DNA of 64,000 nt from Saprospiraceae bacterium (GCA_016714765.1 JADKCF010000015.1:1-64000), one strand, 5' to 3'. Numbered from the stretch's first letter, positions 1 through 9,061 are shown. The notes: generated by a model not told the origin, from the letters alone. Numbers and translations are program-made.

Positions 1-1333
1 TTTTCTGCAACAACTTCATATAGCCGCTGTCATAGCCTCCATCCATTCTTACCACTCTATACTTTTTTACTATTTCGTCATTTTCAGTTTGTTTTATAAT
101 CAACAATTCTTCATTGTCCATCGAAGTTGCGTTATAAACAATGCTTATTTCCAAAACTTCTTCGTCATGTACTTTTTCTTTATTTTCTTCTGTTTCAGCT
201 TTAATCACATCACTATAATTCTCCTCCTCATATGTTTTGCTGGATGCATAATAAGCTGCACCGCGAGCAACTATGGTGATTGGGTCTATAGTATTATTGA
301 TTTCAATGCCAAATTCTTTAGATAATGATACTTTAACTAATGGGATAAGTGTGCTGCCACCAACCAAAATTATTTGATTAATATCTGAATTATTTATTCC
401 CGTATGATTAATTAGTTTTTTAGTAAGTAAAATTGTTTCTTCAATGATGGGCGCTATTATTGATTCAAAATCAATCTTTGTAATTTCGATATTAAAATTA
501 AAAAATTCATTTTCATATTGAAATTCAAATTCTATATCAGTGGCAGCCATAACGCTTAAATCCTTTTTAACTTCTTCTGCCAAAAAAATCAAGGTAATAT
601 AAAGCTTTTCATAAATCCCAAATTTTTTATAGAATTCTGCTTCAAAGTTAGGGTCTTTTACTCGTTCAAGTATTTTGGGCAGCAATATTTTTTCAACGAT
701 TTTGGCATCAAAATCCACACCACCCAAGTAATTATTACCTTCATGGCCTAAAACTTTCAATTCCCCATTTTCGACTTTTAGTATTGCACTGTCAAAAGTT
801 CCACCCCCCAAATCATAGACTAACCAATATCCATTTTTTGAAATTATCGTACCACATTCATTCATAAAAGCGATACCAGCTGCAATAGGTTCTTGTAATA
901 AGAAAATATGGTTTAATCCTGCCAATTCTGCAGCCTTTTGCGTAGCATTGCTCTGAATACTGTCAAACGAAGCCGGTATCGTTATCACAGCTGCTGTATT
1001 CAAACCACTCTCTGGCAGAAAACTCAGCAACTCCTTAAGAACATAAGATGAAAGTTGGATAGGGGTAATATTTTCATCTGAATTGACGACATAAAACTTC
1101 TCATCTGTGCCCATTTTCCTCTTAAAACCGCCAAAAACATTAACAGCATCTTTCAATAAATACTCTCTGGCTTTATCCCCTATTAAAATCCGATCCTTCC
1201 TAAAACCTACTACTGAAGCTAATGTATCCTTTTGTCCTACAGGATTTTTAAAAATTATAACCCGCCCGTTTTCGTATTTCCCAATTAGTGAGTTTGTTGT
1301 TCCTAAATCTATTCCTATTAATACTTCTTTCAT
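1..1333 (-). CDS. Hsp70 (DnaK-like) chaperone, C-terminus cut by window edge
   Basis: An ATP-dependent cytoplasmic chaperone of the Hsp70/actin fold. Reading leftward from the ATG at 1333, 444 codons are visible without a stop before the window ends. The ATPase signatures are in order: GIDLGTTNS (residues 7-15), a central YDLGGGTFD and the adenosine motif LVGGSTLIP. The ATPase domain is therefore whole and only the substrate-binding part is cut. It is not typical of housekeeping DnaK: the sequence between motifs is divergent, and the gene sits just downstream of a GrpE-like reading frame (24 bp gap). A dedicated Hsp70 paralogue with its own exchange factor is my inference. The family call is secure; the client is unknown. 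Confidence 0.88.
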   Translation of the reverse strand, partial: MKEVLIGIDLGTTNSLIGKYENGRVIIFKNPVGQKDTLASVVGFRKDRILIGDKAREYLLKDAVNVFGGFKRKMGTDEKFYVVNSDENITPIQLSSYVLKELLSFLPESGLNTAAVITIPASFDSIQSNATQKAAELAGLNHIFLLQEPIAAGIAFMNECGTIISKNGYWLVYDLGGGTFDSAILKVENGELKVLGHEGNNYLGGVDFDAKIVEKILLPKILERVKDPNFEAEFYKKFGIYEKLYITLIFLAEEVKKDLSVMAATDIEFEFQYENEFFNFNIEITKIDFESIIAPIIEETILLTKKLINHTGINNSDINQIILVGGSTLIPLVKVSLSKEFGIEINNTIDPITIVARGAAYYASSKTYEEENYSDVIKAETEENKEKVHDEEVLEISIVYNATSMDNEELLIIKQTENDEIVKKYRVVRMDGGYDSGYMKLLQK

Positions 1334-1356
1334 TTCGCTATTTCTTTAAAAATATT

Positions 1357-1844
1357 TTACTTTGAAGAAACTATGACAACTGCTTTCTGGATAATCTTTA
1401 GGCTGCCATCTTCATTTTTTTCATAAACCACAGGTTTTAATGTATCTGAAATTATCATTCCAGGCTTCATCTCCCCTACAATGTTTGCATCACAATCCAT
1501 TCGACCATCGCTATATTTCTCCCCAGTCGGAATTTTCACAACTAAATTGAAACCTGCTTCGAGTTCGAAGGAGATCCTTGAAAAATTTCTTTTAAATTTC
1601 TCGTGATGCTCCAGATCATTTACTTTTTCTCAATATCGAAAATCTGATTAACTATATTCAATAACGCTAGTTTATTCATAAAATATTTTTTTTTCTTCAA
1701 TATAATCTTACTTTTTAAATCCAAGTTGAAATCAATCGATTCACTTTGTTCGAAATCATTCAATTCTCGAATCATGGACTCGATTTTCTCACACCTTCTC
1801 AATATTATCTTCCAAACTCCTGATTTGCTTCCCCCGTTGGGCAA
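1357..1844 (-). pseudogene. GrpE-like nucleotide exchange factor, frameshifted
   Basis: Two minus-strand frames join into one protein of about 160 residues if one A is added to an A run (T run at 1624-1628 on the plus strand). The upstream frame starts at a TTG at 1844 and is charged and helical. The downstream frame carries a small beta-rich end with MKPGMIISDTLKPVV and IQKAVVIVSS. This resembles the GrpE head domain, which usually reads PGxVxxxLxxGY...RPAxVxVS. A long helix followed by a beta head is the GrpE layout, and the neighbour is an Hsp70. The assignment is moderate because similarity is confined to the short C-terminal pattern. The frameshift may be a sequencing error. Confidence 0.5.
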
Positions 1845-2442
1845 CTTTTGTGAGTTTCAAATAGCTTATAGTATACTGGTTTAATTGATTTCTTAAAACA
1901 TCAATTATTTGATATCCACCAAAAAGTAATCAACAAGTTTGGTTTTACATACCATCCCAAATTTCTATAAATGTTTTTTTAAACATCATATTTTGCTATA
2001 CAACTACATCCGAATCCGACAAAATTATGTTTAATTATTTTAATTTCATCGATATCAATTAACTTAATTTTTGTAGAGCAAAAAGGAGTTAAAATAAATC
2101 AAAATACAATTAGACAAAAATCCAACCAAATTATATCAATATTAGATGTAGGACTAAGCTCAAGTTTTACTACAGTTTTGCCAACTTCTGGTACACACTT
2201 ACACCCTAGTTGGGCGTAGTTTGCAACTACGTCCGTGTGTTGCCATGGCTGTGCCATGAATCAGAGACAGAATGAATAGTATAAACGAAAGCCACATTAC
2301 AAATCAAAAATTCTGTGGCTTTTGTTGATTACTGAATACCTTAATATTAACACTATATCAATATATGATTCCTTCCTTTGGCAGCTCTAGAAGTTTCTGC
2401 CGGATATTCATTATTGCACATTTTGCTTATTTGGTAAATATA
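1845..2442. other. Intergenic stretch with a mobile-DNA remnant hairpin
   Basis: No convincing gene is seen. At 2215-2231 there is a perfect hairpin (CGTAGTT, loop TGC, AACTACG) inside a locally GC-richer segment (about 2160-2290) that contrasts with the AT-rich surroundings. I read that segment as a decayed mobile-element remnant, without proof. The rest is AT-rich with short broken frames. Confidence 0.4.
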
Positions 2443-2490
2443 GATGCCATGATTTTTAATTGTGTAGATTTAGTTAATTGTCGCCTCGAG
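2443..2490 (+). repeat. Short direct repeat A, copy 1
   Basis: About 48 bp ending in TTAGTTAATTGTCGCCTCGAG. It recurs at 2703-2750 with only a few changes and ends exactly where the longer repeat B begins. Confidence 0.8.
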
Positions 2491-2702
2491 CCGGCTAGGT
2501 TTTTACTTTTGCCATTGCCACAAAAGTAAACAAAAAGTCTAGGCTCAAAAAATGTGATTGCAAAGGCACCGTTCACTCCCGAAACTACATGCTTTTTCTT
2601 TTTAGTAGATTGTTTTTAAACGCCCAAGGTAATGTAGCAAAAGACGCAATTCCGTTTCTTTGTTCTCTATCACTGTTTTTGAGCCAATAGCTGCCATGCA
2701 AA
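2491..2702 (+). repeat. Intergenic repeat B, copy 1
   Basis: About 212 bp, repeated in the same orientation at 4186-4399 with scattered substitutions and small indels. It begins CCGGCTAGG and contains a perfect 10-bp stem (TTTACTTTTG at 2502-2511, CAAAAGTAAA at 2521-2530, 9-base loop). No coding capacity. It is bounded on both sides by copies of repeat A. Confidence 0.85.
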
Positions 2703-2750
2703 GATACCATGATTTTAAATAGTGTAGATTTAGTTAATTGTCGCCTCGAG
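2703..2750 (+). repeat. Short direct repeat A, copy 2
   Basis: Second copy of the 48-bp repeat seen at 2443-2490, again ending in CGCCTCGAG. Together A-B-A looks like a tandem duplication whose second unit is interrupted just after A. Confidence 0.8.
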
Positions 2751-2867
2751 TTTTCTATGGTTTAACCAAGCATTAATTGATATTTTTTTAATACATAACT
2801 GATATTTTTTATGTTGATAAAATTGGGTTTAGATTGCCTATTCACAGAGTTATCCACATATTGTGCA

Positions 2868-3892
2868 TTAAGCTGCAAATGAAAATGTATAATCTGCTTG
2901 GTATTTTGTTTTGTTTTTTATACACGCAAACATTGTTTTTACTATTTTATTTCGAACATTGTTAAGAGCAAGCATTTTATTTTTCTTATCTTCCATCACT
3001 TTTCTTTTGTAATAAACAGCAAATGGACTATTGCCTCCAATACTTGCTACAGCTCCGAGATGTAGCAAAGTTTTTAATGCCTTGTTAGCAATGGGAGATA
3101 CCTTATTTTTCCTTTATACTTCCCGGATTCCTTGCCAAAAGGTACTACACCACAATAGCTACCTAAGGCTTTTGCTGATTCAAATTTGGTAAAATTATTA
3201 GTGGCACAAATGAAAGCTACTGCTACTATTTTGCCCACACCTGGGACTGATTGAGCAATCTTGTAATTTTCATAGATAGACTCATCGCTTTTGATTAGCT
3301 CCAACATTTGAGCTTCAATTTTCTCTATCGCTTGGTCTAATTCATTCACTACCGGCTTTTTAAGTTTATCAGACTTTTTTTGTAGTTCCTTACTTTGGAA
3401 CTTTTTAATATCATCATTAGCTTGAGTGAGTTGAGCTTTGATCCTAACCATTTGAGTTCTTAATGTATTCAATCCTTTGAGTTCAGTTAATGTCTGATCA
3501 CAGAGAGTATAAGGTTTCAATTTGTCGGCAAACCTTATTCCATAATCGGCTATACGCTTTGCATCAATTTTGTCATTTTTACCACGACTGATCCCAGTGC
3601 TATTTTTAATTTCAAGACCTGCAATAACATACATTGTTAATTTGTGTCCAGCTAGACATTCAATAAGTAAATTACCATAAATACCTGTGTGCTCCATGAT
3701 AAATTCAAGAATATATTCAGACTTTTTTTCTTTGGCAATACTCTTAACTAATGACTGAACTTCTTTAATAAATTTGTTGAGAGCTGAAGTTGTATTTTCA
3801 ACTTCTTTCTCTAAAACGTAATCATTAAGGAAACGAAGCGCAAAGTTGATTTTGTTTTTCGAGATGTCAGCACCGATTGTGAACTTTAACAT
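2868..3892 (-). pseudogene. IS110-family transposase (DEDD recombinase), one frameshift
   Basis: Catalyses cut-and-paste-like recombination of its element. The first frame (ATG at 3892, 272 codons) has the RuvC-like DEDD residues in GADISKN, EFIMEHTG and NDKIDAKRI, then a coiled segment. It continues into the IS116/IS110/IS902 C-terminal domain with SVPGVGKIVAVAF and LGSYCGVVPFGKESGK. It then runs out of frame after KYKGK. One extra A in a five-A run (3106-3110 on the plus strand) restores KGKNKVSPIANKALKTLLHLG and the remaining 66 codons to 2868, giving a normal-length protein of about 340 residues. The IS110 family is not known for programmed frameshifting, so this is a decayed copy or a base-calling error. 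Confidence 0.88.
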
Positions 3893-3935
3893 GATAATAA
3901 TGGTTTTAAGAATTAGTAAATAACAAAAATAGTTG

Positions 3936-4075
3936 AGGTTAAAGGTGAAGGACGATTACCTTGTTAATGGGTTTTACCCTAATTTTCTATCTGTCTTTTT
4001 AACCTTTTGAGCAAAGTGTGGATTCAAACTAGCATTAAGTTTTGCTTTGCGCAAGTTATAATTTGCCACACTTTG
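3936..4075 (-). ncRNA. Candidate IS110 bridge RNA region
   Basis: Upstream of the transposase start, two consecutive perfect inverted repeats are visible. AGGTTAAA (3936-3943) pairs with TTTAACCT (3998-4005). CAAAGTGTGG (4012-4021) pairs with CCACACTTTG (4066-4075). Their loops are 54 and 44 bases. IS110-group elements are known to encode, in this upstream end, a structured RNA with two large internal loops that base-pair with target and donor DNA. The position and two-loop architecture fit. Transcription and exact ends are inferred. Confidence 0.45.
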
Positions 4076-4185
4076 TCTCAACTTTTCCACAAAATTAACA
4101 TTTTTTGAAATCCCCCAGACCCCCTATTATAATACATAATAATTATCTTAATATGAGCATTTTAAATAAAATGCAAATCTAAAGG

Positions 4186-4399
4186 CCGGCTAGGCTTTTA
4201 CTTTTGTCATCGCCACAAAAGTAAACAAAAAGTCCAGGCTCAAAAATGTGATTGCCAAAGGCACCGTTCACTCCCGAAACTACATGCTTTTTCTTTTGCC
4301 ATTAGTAGATTGTTTTTAAACTTTCAAAGTAATGTAGCAAAAGACGCAATTCCGTTTTTTCGATCTCTATCACTGTTTTGAGCCAATAGCTGCATGCAA
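4186..4399 (+). repeat. Intergenic repeat B, copy 2
   Basis: Direct copy of the repeat at 2491-2702, with the same 10-bp hairpin stem (4197-4206 and 4216-4225) and a slightly changed loop. It lies on the transposase-upstream side of the IS110 element. The ~100 bp from here to the next gene shows no other feature. Confidence 0.85.
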
Positions 4400-4500
4400 G
4401 GCCTAGGTTAAACATGTATGCAGGGCGTTTTTCTTTAATACAGCCCAAAAAGCCATATATAAATCTAAGAATTGATTAGTTTTGCAATATAATAACAATA

Positions 4501-5376
4501 ATGATTATGGTGCAATGTTTTTCGCCCATCATAGCAGGAACTATGTTTTGGGGACAATGGGGCCGCAAACTGAATACTGAGGAAATGGCTGATCTGATCA
4601 GACATTGTATTTACAATAAGATAACCAGCTTTGATCATGCAGACATCTACGGTGGGTATACCAACGAAGCCGATTTTGGTGAAGCTTTTGTAAGATCCGG
4701 TGTGCAAAGAGAAAAAATACAGCTCATCTCTAAATGTGGCATCCAATTAGTAACCCCTAATAGGAATAACAGAATTCATCATTACAATTACAACAAAAAT
4801 CACATCATAAGCAGCTGTGAAAAATCACTTCAGAATCTCAGGACTGAGTACCTGGATCTCTTTTTGATACACAGACCAAGTCCGCTTATGGAAGCAGAGA
4901 TCATTGCGGAAGCTGCTTCCACATTAAAAGAACAAGGTAAAATATTGTCCTTCGGATTGTCCAATTTTACACCGATCCAGACGGAGCTGGTCATGCAACA
5001 TACGCCGGTCCATTATAATCAGATTGAGTTTTCGCTGACTCATCATCTCCCTATGACGGATGGCAGCCTGCACCACATGATGAAGCATCATATTGTACCC
5101 ATGGCATGGGCACCTCTTGGTATTATTTTTAAAGATGAAACACCTCAGACCAAAAGAATACTTAAAGTCATGAAAACCATGACAAAAAAGTATGAGGTAG
5201 ACATTGATATACTAATGATGGGCTGGATCATGAAGCACCCGGCACATATTTTGCCTGTGGCAGGTACAACAGATAAGCTCAGGATTTCCAGATTGCAACA
5301 AGCTTTTAATCTGGATCTGGACCTGGAGGATTGGTTTGAGCTTTGGGAAGCAAGCATGGGTGCCGAAGTGCCTTAG
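4501..5376 (+). CDS. Aldo/keto reductase
   Basis: NADPH-dependent oxidoreductase of the AKR fold, 291 residues, cytoplasmic. The catalytic tetrad is visible as Asp45 and Tyr50 (in FDHADIYGGY), Lys78 (ISKCG) and His124 (LIHRPSP). The overall layout is closest to the E. coli YdhF branch: GTMFWGQWG near the start, LGLSNF-like LSFGLSNFTP mid-protein, and a C-terminal LPVAGTTDKLRI cofactor-binding segment. The ATG at 4501 is followed by a second ATG two codons later, and either could be used. It is a single gene, not co-oriented closely with the repeat region upstream. The physiological substrate cannot be told from the sequence. Confidence 0.92.
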   Translation: MIMVQCFSPIIAGTMFWGQWGRKLNTEEMADLIRHCIYNKITSFDHADIYGGYTNEADFGEAFVRSGVQREKIQLISKCGIQLVTPNRNNRIHHYNYNKNHIISSCEKSLQNLRTEYLDLFLIHRPSPLMEAEIIAEAASTLKEQGKILSFGLSNFTPIQTELVMQHTPVHYNQIEFSLTHHLPMTDGSLHHMMKHHIVPMAWAPLGIIFKDETPQTKRILKVMKTMTKKYEVDIDILMMGWIMKHPAHILPVAGTTDKLRISRLQQAFNLDLDLEDWFELWEASMGAEVP

Positions 5377-5466
5377 AACCGCATGATAAGCGTAAGTTGC
5401 ACATAAAAAAGATTTGATTAAACATAATGCCGACAATAATTTGGTGTTGGCCTGTTATTTTATTTG

Positions 5467-5474
5467 TAACTTTG
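5467..5474 (+). promoter_or_regulatory. Bacteroidota -7 promoter element TAACTTTG
   Basis: Matches the phylum consensus TAnnTTTG, 17 bp before the start codon of the transporter at 5491. TTGG sequences at 5441 and 5447 could serve as the -33 element, though spacing is not ideal. The leader would be very short. Confidence 0.55.
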
Positions 5475-5490
5475 CATAAATTTTGCGATT

Positions 5491-7182
5491 ATGTTTGATT
5501 GGTTTAAGAATTTATTTTTGCCAAATGGTAATCCCGATATCACCCAGTCGCTTATTGCTATATTATTGACTATCGGATTGGGTGTATTTGCCGGAAGGCT
5601 AAAACTAAGTAGGGTATCGCTAGGTGTTTCGGCAGTCATGTTTGCAGGCATTGGTTTGGGGCACTTAGGATATACGGTAAATCCCGATATTTCAGTATTC
5701 CTAAGAGATTTAGGTCTTATCTTGTTTGTCTATGCTATTGGTATACAGGTAGGCCCATCCTTTTTTTCATCTTTCCGCAAGGAAGGTATTCGTTTTAATT
5801 TGTTGAGTGTGTCTACAGTCCTTTTGGGTGGGTTGATGACTTTTATCATTTATAAGGTAGCTCATTTGGGTATCGAAAATGCTGTAGGCTTGATGTCGGG
5901 AGCTGTGACCAATACACCAGGCCTGGGAGCTGCCAAAGCCAGTTTGCAGGAAATACAGACACAGTTTCCGGATAAGATATTCGGAGATCCTGCGATCGCC
6001 TACGCCATCACCTATCCACTGGGGGTGATTGGTGTCATTGTGATGATTATTCTGACAAAGATTATTTTTAAAATAGATTTAAAGCAGGAACTCAATTTGA
6101 TGATCACCGAAAAAGAAAGCGAACAGTCCAAACTGATCCGTAAAAAATGCCGGGTGATGCAACCGGAGGTATTCGGTAAGAGTATTTACCATCTGCAGAA
6201 GGATTATGATTTAAATGATATTATCATCTCCAGGATCAAACACAGTAAGTCTAAGGAAGTATTTACGCCCACACTGGACACAAGATTGAATGAAAGAGAT
6301 GTGGTAATGGTGGTAGGTTTGCCTGCAAGTGTAGAAAGATTTATGGAAGCCATCGGGAAAGAATCTCAGGATCAGGAGATAGAATCAGAAAATGATATCA
6401 TAACCAAAACTATTTTTGTCACACGAAAATCCGCCACACATAAAAAGCTGGCAGAGCTGGATTTGCTCAACAAATTTGGACTCAAAGTGACCAGAGTATA
6501 TCGTTCGGGAATGGAATTACTCGCAAGTCCTTCATTGGAGTTGTTTTATGGTGACAGGCTGAGGGTCGTCGGTACTAAGGATGACATTTCAGAAGTAGAA
6601 AAAATCATTGGCAACTCAGAAAAAAGGCTGTTGGAGCCTGATTTTTTATCCCTTTTTGGTGGGTTGGTGATAGGTATTATTATTGGATCCATTCCGATCA
6701 TGATTCCATCATTGCCTGTACCTGTTAAGCTGGGGTTTGCTGCAGGACCATTGATCGCAGCATTATTGATCAGCAGATATGGTGGACTGGGGGTGATACA
6801 TTCTTATATCAACACGGGAGCTATTTATTTTATGAAAGACCTGGGTATAAGTTTGTTTTTTGCATCTGTAGGACTACACGCAGGTACACATTTTTATGAA
6901 AATTTTATTGCACATAATGGTTGGCTTTGGTTGTTTTACGGGATGTTCATCACATTTGTTCCACTGATTATAATGATATTGGTTGGAAGATGGTTAATGA
7001 ATATCAATTATTACAAGCTGGTGGGACTGATGAGTGGCACATACACAGACCCTGCAGCTCTGGCATTCAGCAATGGTTATCTGGATTCTGATATTCCTAC
7101 ACAATCGTATGCCACTGTATACCCGTTGGTGACAATATTCAGGATCTTTGTTGCCCAGATGCTGATATTATTATGCATTTGA
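5491..7182 (+). CDS. AspT/YidE/YbjL-family transporter with two RCK_C domains
   Basis: Inner-membrane permease of the aspartate-alanine exchanger superfamily, 563 residues. Two homologous membrane halves are visible: residues about 15-195 and 385-563, both with a GLMSGxxTxxP/DPxA signature (GLMSGAVTNTPGLGAAKA, GLMSGTYTDPAALAF). Between them lie two tandem TrkA-C (RCK_C) ligand-binding domains, about 205-380. This duplication-plus-RCK architecture is typical of YidE/YbjL proteins and distinguishes them from simple carriers. The substrate is unknown in most of the family; dicarboxylates or amino acids are plausible. It has its own promoter-like sequence just upstream. Confidence 0.9.
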   Translation: MFDWFKNLFLPNGNPDITQSLIAILLTIGLGVFAGRLKLSRVSLGVSAVMFAGIGLGHLGYTVNPDISVFLRDLGLILFVYAIGIQVGPSFFSSFRKEGIRFNLLSVSTVLLGGLMTFIIYKVAHLGIENAVGLMSGAVTNTPGLGAAKASLQEIQTQFPDKIFGDPAIAYAITYPLGVIGVIVMIILTKIIFKIDLKQELNLMITEKESEQSKLIRKKCRVMQPEVFGKSIYHLQKDYDLNDIIISRIKHSKSKEVFTPTLDTRLNERDVVMVVGLPASVERFMEAIGKESQDQEIESENDIITKTIFVTRKSATHKKLAELDLLNKFGLKVTRVYRSGMELLASPSLELFYGDRLRVVGTKDDISEVEKIIGNSEKRLLEPDFLSLFGGLVIGIIIGSIPIMIPSLPVPVKLGFAAGPLIAALLISRYGGLGVIHSYINTGAIYFMKDLGISLFFASVGLHAGTHFYENFIAHNGWLWLFYGMFITFVPLIIMILVGRWLMNINYYKLVGLMSGTYTDPAALAFSNGYLDSDIPTQSYATVYPLVTIFRIFVAQMLILLCI

Positions 7183-7252
7183 AAATAACTTCCAATCTTA
7201 ACATTATGTTTGTCGTAACTTAATCAAATACAGAAACAGATAACTCAAACAA

Positions 7253-7808
7253 ATGACAACAAACAAGGTATTACTTCGCCAATGGCAGCTTTCGGATGTG
7301 CCTAGTCTCGTCAAATATGCCAACAATCCCAATATTGCAAAAAATCTTAGAGATGCATTTCCGAATCCCTATACTTTGGAAAATGCCATCAACTTCATAA
7401 ATATGGCCAATAGTAAGGAGCCCTCTGCCATTTTTGCTATAGACATGAGTGGAGAAGCGATAGGGGGGATAGGCCTGCACCCACAAAACGATATTCAGCG
7501 TATGAATGCTGAGTTGGGTTATTGGCTTGCAGAACCATTTTGGGGGCAGGGCATCATTAGCCAGGCAATAGTTGACATAGTTGCTTTTGGGTTTAGAGAG
7601 TTGGACATAAACCGCATTTTTGCCATACCATTTGGGAGTAACATAGCATCTCAGCGAGCCCTGGAAAAAGCAGGCTTTACACTTGAAGCAAGATTTGAAA
7701 AAGACACTTTATAAAAATGGCGAATTTGAAGATGAGCTAGTCTATGCCATCAGAAAAAACTACCATGAGGCACTACACAGTAGTTCATCAGCAGGTAAGG
7801 ACCACTGA
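7253..7808 (+). pseudogene. GNAT acetyltransferase (RimJ/RimL-like), frameshifted near the end
   Basis: Acetyl-CoA-dependent N-acetyltransferase of the RimJ/RimL type. The first frame (ATG 7253) carries the substrate-binding start VLLRQWQLSDVPSLVKYANN, the core GYWLAEPFWGQGI acetyl-CoA loop and NIASQRALEKAGF. It then stops at 7714 after EKDTL. Removing one base near 7706 continues the expected tail TLYKNGEFEDELVYAIRKN in the next frame, ending at 7808. That tail motif (xGxxxDxxxYAxxR) is standard for the family, so the gene was recently whole or is miscalled by one base. It sits at the edge of the cassette-like region and directly abuts an integrase remnant. Confidence 0.82.
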
Positions 7809-7958
7809 TGTGAGATATACATACAGGAGTTGCTCGGGCACTCTGACATCAAGACTACACTTATATACACACATGTTACCAATCACAAGCTATCGATGAT
7901 CGAAAGCCCACTAGACAAACTGATGAAAAATAAAAGAGAAAATGATAAAAAAAATTAA
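7804..7958 (+). pseudogene. C-terminal remnant of a tyrosine recombinase, integron-integrase-like
   Basis: Only the last ~45 codons remain. After a 2-base disruption (TDVRY at 7804-7818, then IQELLGHSDIKTT), the frame gives LIYTHV and SPLDKL and stops at 7958. It keeps two active-site landmarks of the family: the His of LGHS and the nucleophile Tyr of IYTHV. The THV...SPLDxL ending is the form seen in integron integrases (IntI) and in some Bacteroidota chromosomal recombinases. It lies immediately upstream of an attC-like array and on the same strand as its genes. The assignment as a tyrosine recombinase is firm; IntI specifically is inference. Confidence 0.7.
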
Positions 7959-8085
7959 ATTTTGTGTGTTCATCTTGTAGAAAATAAAATCAAAATATAA
8001 TCATGCATGATCACATAGTGCATCATAAAATAATGGAAAACTGTTTTTTGAAAAAATAAAATTGCATTATGATGAATCTGATGAA

Positions 8086-8361
8086 ATGATAATGTCATCG
8101 AAGATTTGTGAACTAAACGAAGTAATGACAATATTTAGCAAAATAAATAGATTCACTTATAGCAGATTGTCAAAATCTCTTGCAAATGATATTGCGGATA
8201 TACAACAAATGGAAATTGATTCAGAAGACAAATTGAAAAGAATTAAGTCCCAAATAGGCAATTATTATGATTTCAAATACTCTTTAGGAGTATCTATAGG
8301 GATATTAAAGATTGGATTGAAGTTATATCCTAAAGTGCAAATAGTTGGAGAGTATTATTAA
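8086..8361 (+). CDS. Hypothetical protein, first cassette-like gene
   Basis: A short, charged protein of about 91 residues that I do not recognise, with no signal peptide and no membrane segment. The frame is open from a TTG at 8062. ATG codons at 8086 and 8092 are more plausible starts and I use the first. It ends 10 bp before an attC-like site, in the same orientation as the downstream orphan genes, which is the arrangement of an integron cassette. No matching recombination site is seen upstream of it, so its left boundary may be eroded. Confidence 0.5.
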   Translation: MIMSSKICELNEVMTIFSKINRFTYSRLSKSLANDIADIQQMEIDSEDKLKRIKSQIGNYYDFKYSLGVSIGILKIGLKLYPKVQIVGEYY

Positions 8362-8369
8362 AAATCCTA

Positions 8370-8440
8370 TCGATAACAAGTGATATGAGATCAGACTTGC
8401 TATCGCTGCGTCCGCTCCATATCACCGGAACGTTATCACC
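8370..8440 (+). other. attC-like recombination site A
   Basis: A folded site with outer boxes GATAAC (8372-8377) and GTTATC (8432-8437). The inner arms are GTGATATGAG (8380-8389) and CTCCATATCAC (8415-8425), the latter with one unpaired base. Outer box, two-base spacer, arm, ~25-base middle, arm, spacer and outer box is the attC layout, and unpaired bases are typical. The right box GTTATCAC is exactly complementary to the left box of site B. Confidence 0.7.
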
Positions 8441-8485
8441 AAACAAAACTGAAAACATTAATTAAAAACAAATAAAAATAAACAA

Positions 8486-8959
8486 ATGGGAGTAGCAATT
8501 TATGTTCAAGGGACAAAAAAGGAATCAAGTATTAGCGGTCGTATAAAATGTCTTGACTGGTATGAAATAGATAAGAATGAAATACAAAATGAAGAAATTG
8601 AAGGGACTTCGACCGTAATTCATGACGGCCTTTATACAATTGACTACCTAGTAAGTCAAAGCTATTTAAGTGATTTTGGAATTTATGATACAAGTGAGAT
8701 TACTTTTTACTATCATATACCAAATGGAATGAGTGGAGCGAATTTTAGAAATGAGAACGGTAAAAGTTTTGAAATCATGTTTGGTCCAGATAAATTAATT
8801 GAAGTCATTCCGAAATTATTACAACTCGCAGAATGGGCTAACGGAAGATCATCAATAAGTTTTAATGCAGAAAATGCGATTGCAGAACTCAAAAGGCTCA
8901 TAGAAATTTTAGAAAAAGTCAAAAATGAAAATGGTGTCATTAGCTTCTTTCTAGGATAA
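8486..8959 (+). CDS. Hypothetical cassette protein
   Basis: Encodes 157 residues with no family I recognise. It is predicted soluble and cytoplasmic: no signal peptide, a beta-rich first two thirds (MGVAIYVQG start, many aromatic residues) and a helical C-terminus. ATG at 8486 follows an A-rich leader, as usual in this phylum. It is the only gene between attC-like sites A and B, whose facing boxes are perfectly complementary. The whole 8433-9126 segment therefore looks like one excisable cassette. Any function would be a guess. Confidence 0.65.
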   Translation: MGVAIYVQGTKKESSISGRIKCLDWYEIDKNEIQNEEIEGTSTVIHDGLYTIDYLVSQSYLSDFGIYDTSEITFYYHIPNGMSGANFRNENGKSFEIMFGPDKLIEVIPKLLQLAEWANGRSSISFNAENAIAELKRLIEILEKVKNENGVISFFLG

Positions 8960-9061
8960 ATTACTACTGATAAATATTTCGTTATTTTGGAAACATCCAT
9001 ATTTGATCACGCATATGTTAATCATAATAAAATAGAAATTAGTAACTAAAGTCAAAAGCAA

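Larger units (their letters stand above)
2751..4185 (-). mobile_element. IS110-family insertion sequence (boundaries approximate)
   Basis: DNA between repeat A copy 2 and repeat B copy 2 holds a single IS110-type recombinase on the minus strand. About 115 bp lies beyond its stop codon and about 290 bp upstream of its start. IS110 elements lack terminal inverted repeats and usually make no target duplication, so the ends cannot be read from the sequence. I give the interval between the flanking repeats as an outer limit. The longer non-coding end lies upstream of the gene, as in the IS110 group rather than IS1111. Confidence 0.7.

Noticed and set aside
2850..2858. TTATCCACA, a perfect DnaA-box sequence
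   Set aside because: A single box inside the IS end; no cluster, no AT-rich unwinding region or dnaA gene nearby, so not an origin.
3074..3112. Programmed frameshift in the transposase
   Set aside because: The A run does not form a standard slippery heptamer in the reading frame, and the IS110 family is not known to use frameshifting.
5212..5436. Minus-strand frames over the 3' end of the aldo/keto reductase
   Set aside because: They lie antisense to a well-supported gene and match no family.
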